This document shows, piece after piece, positions 61,955-64,000 of a stretch of 64,000 bases of DNA (position 1 is its first letter; each line of letters starts with the position of its first letter). This DNA is from Tranquillimonas rosea (GTDB lineage: Bacteria; Pseudomonadota; Alphaproteobacteria; Rhodobacterales; Rhodobacteraceae). The translations under genes and the position numbers were made by a program. The notes under the pieces are model-generated. The model was not told where the DNA came from and ran no database searches. It was given only the letters and a program-made list of their open reading frames with translations. The DNA lies in NCBI RefSeq assembly GCF_900111315.1, contig NZ_FOGU01000005.1, positions 62,001 through 126,000 on the forward strand, in the 5' to 3' direction.

Positions 61955-63010
61955 TCAGTCCGCCCCGGCGAAGGTCAGGTGCACCTTGACCGAGCGGCGC
62001 CGGTCGGTGGCCGCCTCGAAGGCCGCGGCGGCCTCTTCGACGGGCCAGGCGCCGGTGATGGCGGGGCGCACGTCGATGTCGCGCCTGCCGATGGCCGCGA
62101 CGGCCTCGGCGAACTCGCGGTCGAAGCGGAAGGTGCCGCGCAGCACGATCTCCTTGCCGACGAGGACGTTCAGCGGCACCTCGGTCGGGCCGGCGGACCC
62201 GACCTGCACCAGCGTGCCACACGGGCGGAGACACTGGGCGGCCTGGGAAATTGCCGGCGCCGCGGCCGAGCACTCGAAGGCGACGTCGAAACGCCCCCGG
62301 TCCGCGCGCCATGGGTCCAGCGCGTCAGGGGTCGTCGCCACGTTGACCATGTGATGCGCCCCAAGCCTGCGCGCCACGTCGAGCGGCGCATCGTGCAGAT
62401 CCGTTGTCACGATCTCGGCCGCGCCCTGCGCCGCGGCGACGGCGGTACAGAGCGCCCCGATCGGCCCGGCCCCGGTCACGAGGACGCGCTTGCCGGCCAG
62501 GTCTCCGGCGACCCGCGCGGCGTGCAGGCAGACCGCCAGGGGCTCGGCGCAGGCCGCCTCGGCGACCGAAACGTCGCCCGGCACCTTGTGGCACTGCGCC
62601 GCGCCCACGGTCACGCGGTCGCGGAACAGGCCCTGCGCATGGGGCAGGTACATCGCCGAGCCGAGGAAGCGCATGTTGGCGCACTGGTTCGGCAGCCCCT
62701 CGCGGCAGAAGAGGCAGTCACCGCAGGGATGGCTGGGATTCACCGCCACGAGGTCCCCGACGGCAAGTCCTTCGACCCCTTCACCCACAGCTATGACATG
62801 GCCGGCGGCCTCGTGCCCCAGGATGATGGGTTCCCGCACGCGGATCGTGCCGATTCCGCCGTCGTGCCAATAGTGCAGGTCCGACCCGCAGATGCCCCCC
62901 GCCCCGATGGCGACGGCGACCTCGTGCCGGGCCGGGGGCACCGGGGCCTCTGTCTCGATGCGCAGGTCGCCCTTGGCATGTAGGCGGCAGATGCGGATGG
63001 GGTCGGTCAT
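61955..63010 (-). CDS. Zinc-dependent L-idonate 5-dehydrogenase-like alcohol dehydrogenase
   Basis: 351 residues, MDR family. Catalytic zinc: Cys in AGGICGSDLHY, His-Glu in LGHEAAGHVI; structural zinc: cysteines of CGDCLFCREGLPNQC; NAD loop VTGAGPIGALC. Closest by eye to IdnD/polyol dehydrogenases oxidising sugar acids or polyols. It lies 16 bases after the TRAP permease on the same strand, so it probably degrades the imported compound. Confidence 0.87.
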   Translation of the reverse strand: MTDPIRICRLHAKGDLRIETEAPVPPARHEVAVAIGAGGICGSDLHYWHDGGIGTIRVREPIILGHEAAGHVIAVGEGVEGLAVGDLVAVNPSHPCGDCLFCREGLPNQCANMRFLGSAMYLPHAQGLFRDRVTVGAAQCHKVPGDVSVAEAACAEPLAVCLHAARVAGDLAGKRVLVTGAGPIGALCTAVAAAQGAAEIVTTDLHDAPLDVARRLGAHHMVNVATTPDALDPWRADRGRFDVAFECSAAAPAISQAAQCLRPCGTLVQVGSAGPTEVPLNVLVGKEIVLRGTFRFDREFAEAVAAIGRRDIDVRPAITGAWPVEEAAAAFEAATDRRRSVKVHLTFAGAD

Positions 63011-63026
63011 GGCGTCTCCGGTCGGA

Positions 63027-64000
63027 TCAGTTGGCCACCAGGCGCGGCAGCCAGGTCGACAGCGCGGGGATGTAGCTGACGGCGAGCAGCACGAGGATGT
63101 TGGTGGCGAGGAACGGCAGCACCGCGCGGACCACCGGCGCCAGCGGCAACCGGGCGATGCCGGCACAGACGAAGAGGCAGACACCCACCGGCGGCGTCGT
63201 CAGGCCGATCATCAGGTTCAGCACCGCGAAGGTCGCGAAGTGGATCGGGTCGATTCCGACGGAAAAGGCCAGCTGCTGCAGCGGCACGAACAGGATGATC
63301 AGCGCGGCGATCGTCTCCATGAACATGCCGACGAACAGCAGCAGCAGATTGATGATCAGGATGACGAAAATCGGGTTCTCCGAGATCGAGAGCACGCCGT
63401 CTGCGATCATCTGCGGAATCCGCTCGGACACGAGGATCCAGCCGAACACGTTGGCGAACCCCACCAGCGCGAGGATCCCCGCCGAGGCGACGGCGCTGTC
63501 GATGACGATCTTCGGCACCTGGCGCCAGGGCAGCTCGCGGTAGATCAGGCCGCCGACGAGCAGGGCATAGACGCTGGCGATGATCGCCGTCTCGGTCGGC
63601 GTGGCCAGACCCGAGAGCAGGCCGTAGATGATGAGGCCGGTCATCGCCAGCGCCCACGACGCCGAGCCGAACGCGCGGACCACCTCGCCCCAGCCCTGCC
63701 ATTCCTGCCGGGGGAAGTTGCGGCGCTTGGAGATCACATAGGCGGTCACCATCATGGCGAGGCCCATCAGCACGCCGGGGATCGCGCCGGCAACGAACAT
63801 CTGCCCCACCGAGATCCCGGCGAGCGAGCCGACGATGATCATCGGCACCGAGGGCGGAATGATCGGCCCCACGGTCGACGAGGCGGCGGTCACCGCGGCC
63901 GCGAAGTCGGCCGGATAGCCGGCCTTCTTCATGCCGGGGATCATCACGCCCCCGATCGAGGCGGCATCGGCCACCGCCGTCCCCGTGACGCCGCCGAACA
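63027..64000 (-). CDS. TRAP transporter large permease (DctM), 5' end outside window
   Basis: Visible C-terminal ~324 residues of the 12-helix TRAP-T large subunit: STVGPIIPPSVPMIIVGSLAGISVGQMFVAG, ATPTETAIIASVYALLVGG, FVPLQQLAFSVGIDPIHFA, LNLMIGLTTPPVGVCLFV. Imports an organic acid or sugar acid using a sodium gradient together with small subunit and binding protein, both upstream of the window. Linked to the dehydrogenase gene. Confidence 0.95.
   Translation of the reverse strand, partial: FGGVTGTAVADAASIGGVMIPGMKKAGYPADFAAAVTAASSTVGPIIPPSVPMIIVGSLAGISVGQMFVAGAIPGVLMGLAMMVTAYVISKRRNFPRQEWQGWGEVVRAFGSASWALAMTGLIIYGLLSGLATPTETAIIASVYALLVGGLIYRELPWRQVPKIVIDSAVASAGILALVGFANVFGWILVSERIPQMIADGVLSISENPIFVILIINLLLLFVGMFMETIAALIILFVPLQQLAFSVGIDPIHFATFAVLNLMIGLTTPPVGVCLFVCAGIARLPLAPVVRAVLPFLATNILVLLAVSYIPALSTWLPRLVAN

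Overview
The window is GC-rich chromosomal DNA from an alphaproteobacterium, most likely a Rhodobacteraceae member (Roseobacter group). Evidence: overall gene content, EcfG-type general stress regulation (PhyR/NepR/EcfG), alphaproteobacterial RppH, RlmN and DapD proteins, a single-domain SerB, a TamA/TamB pair, a TRAP transporter, and Crp/Fnr, IalB and DUF1328 proteins typical of that family. There are no phage genes, insertion sequences or CRISPR arrays. It is mainly a dense housekeeping region with many 1-base and 4-base start/stop overlaps.

Layout. 0-8 kb: 3' part of a beta-carbonic anhydrase, a lytic transglycosylase, asd, a diacylglycerol-kinase/phosphoesterase pair, a 26-residue membrane microprotein, a PPP phosphatase. 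5.9-10 kb: the serine pathway serA, serC (minus) and serB (plus). 10-20 kb: a class 3 L-asparaginase, IalB-like protein, rlmN, DUF883/membrane pair, LOG-family protein, dapD, a GlsB-type membrane protein, a 7TM sensor kinase, dapE. 20-32.8 kb: rnr, an MltB-type transglycosylase, a shortened dnaE2, then the minus-strand run rsfS-rlmH, gpmI-envC-like-ctpA-rppH. 32.9-41.9 kb: the general stress locus (Crp/Fnr regulator, degenerate receiver, DUF1328, phyR, nepR, ecfG, sensor kinase) followed by a phospholipase D-like / amidoligase / glutamine amidotransferase / PRC-barrel-like group. 42-52.7 kb: tamB-tamA, a formate/nitrite-type transporter, small stress-type protein, flavin reductase, MscS channel, SOUL protein. 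53-59 kb: leuC, leuD, three non-leucine genes, leuB. 59-64 kb: DMT exporter, tRNA-Pro(CGG), DUF1007 plus nickel/cobalt exporter, a zinc dehydrogenase and the start-truncated TRAP large permease.

Two sequence patterns tie scattered genes together. First, GGAAC-N16/17-NGTT sites matching the EcfG promoter consensus stand in the right orientation in front of about ten genes or operons here, including both sides of phyR/nepR, the amidoligase pair and the PRC-barrel-like gene, so much of the window seems to be one local general-stress regulon. Second, two arrays of the hexamer GTGCAC repeated at exactly 11-base steps occur only in front of serA and between leuC and leuD; I do not recognise them as any described element and they are the most unusual signal in the window. 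Everything is read from sequence by eye; no database search or folding program was run.
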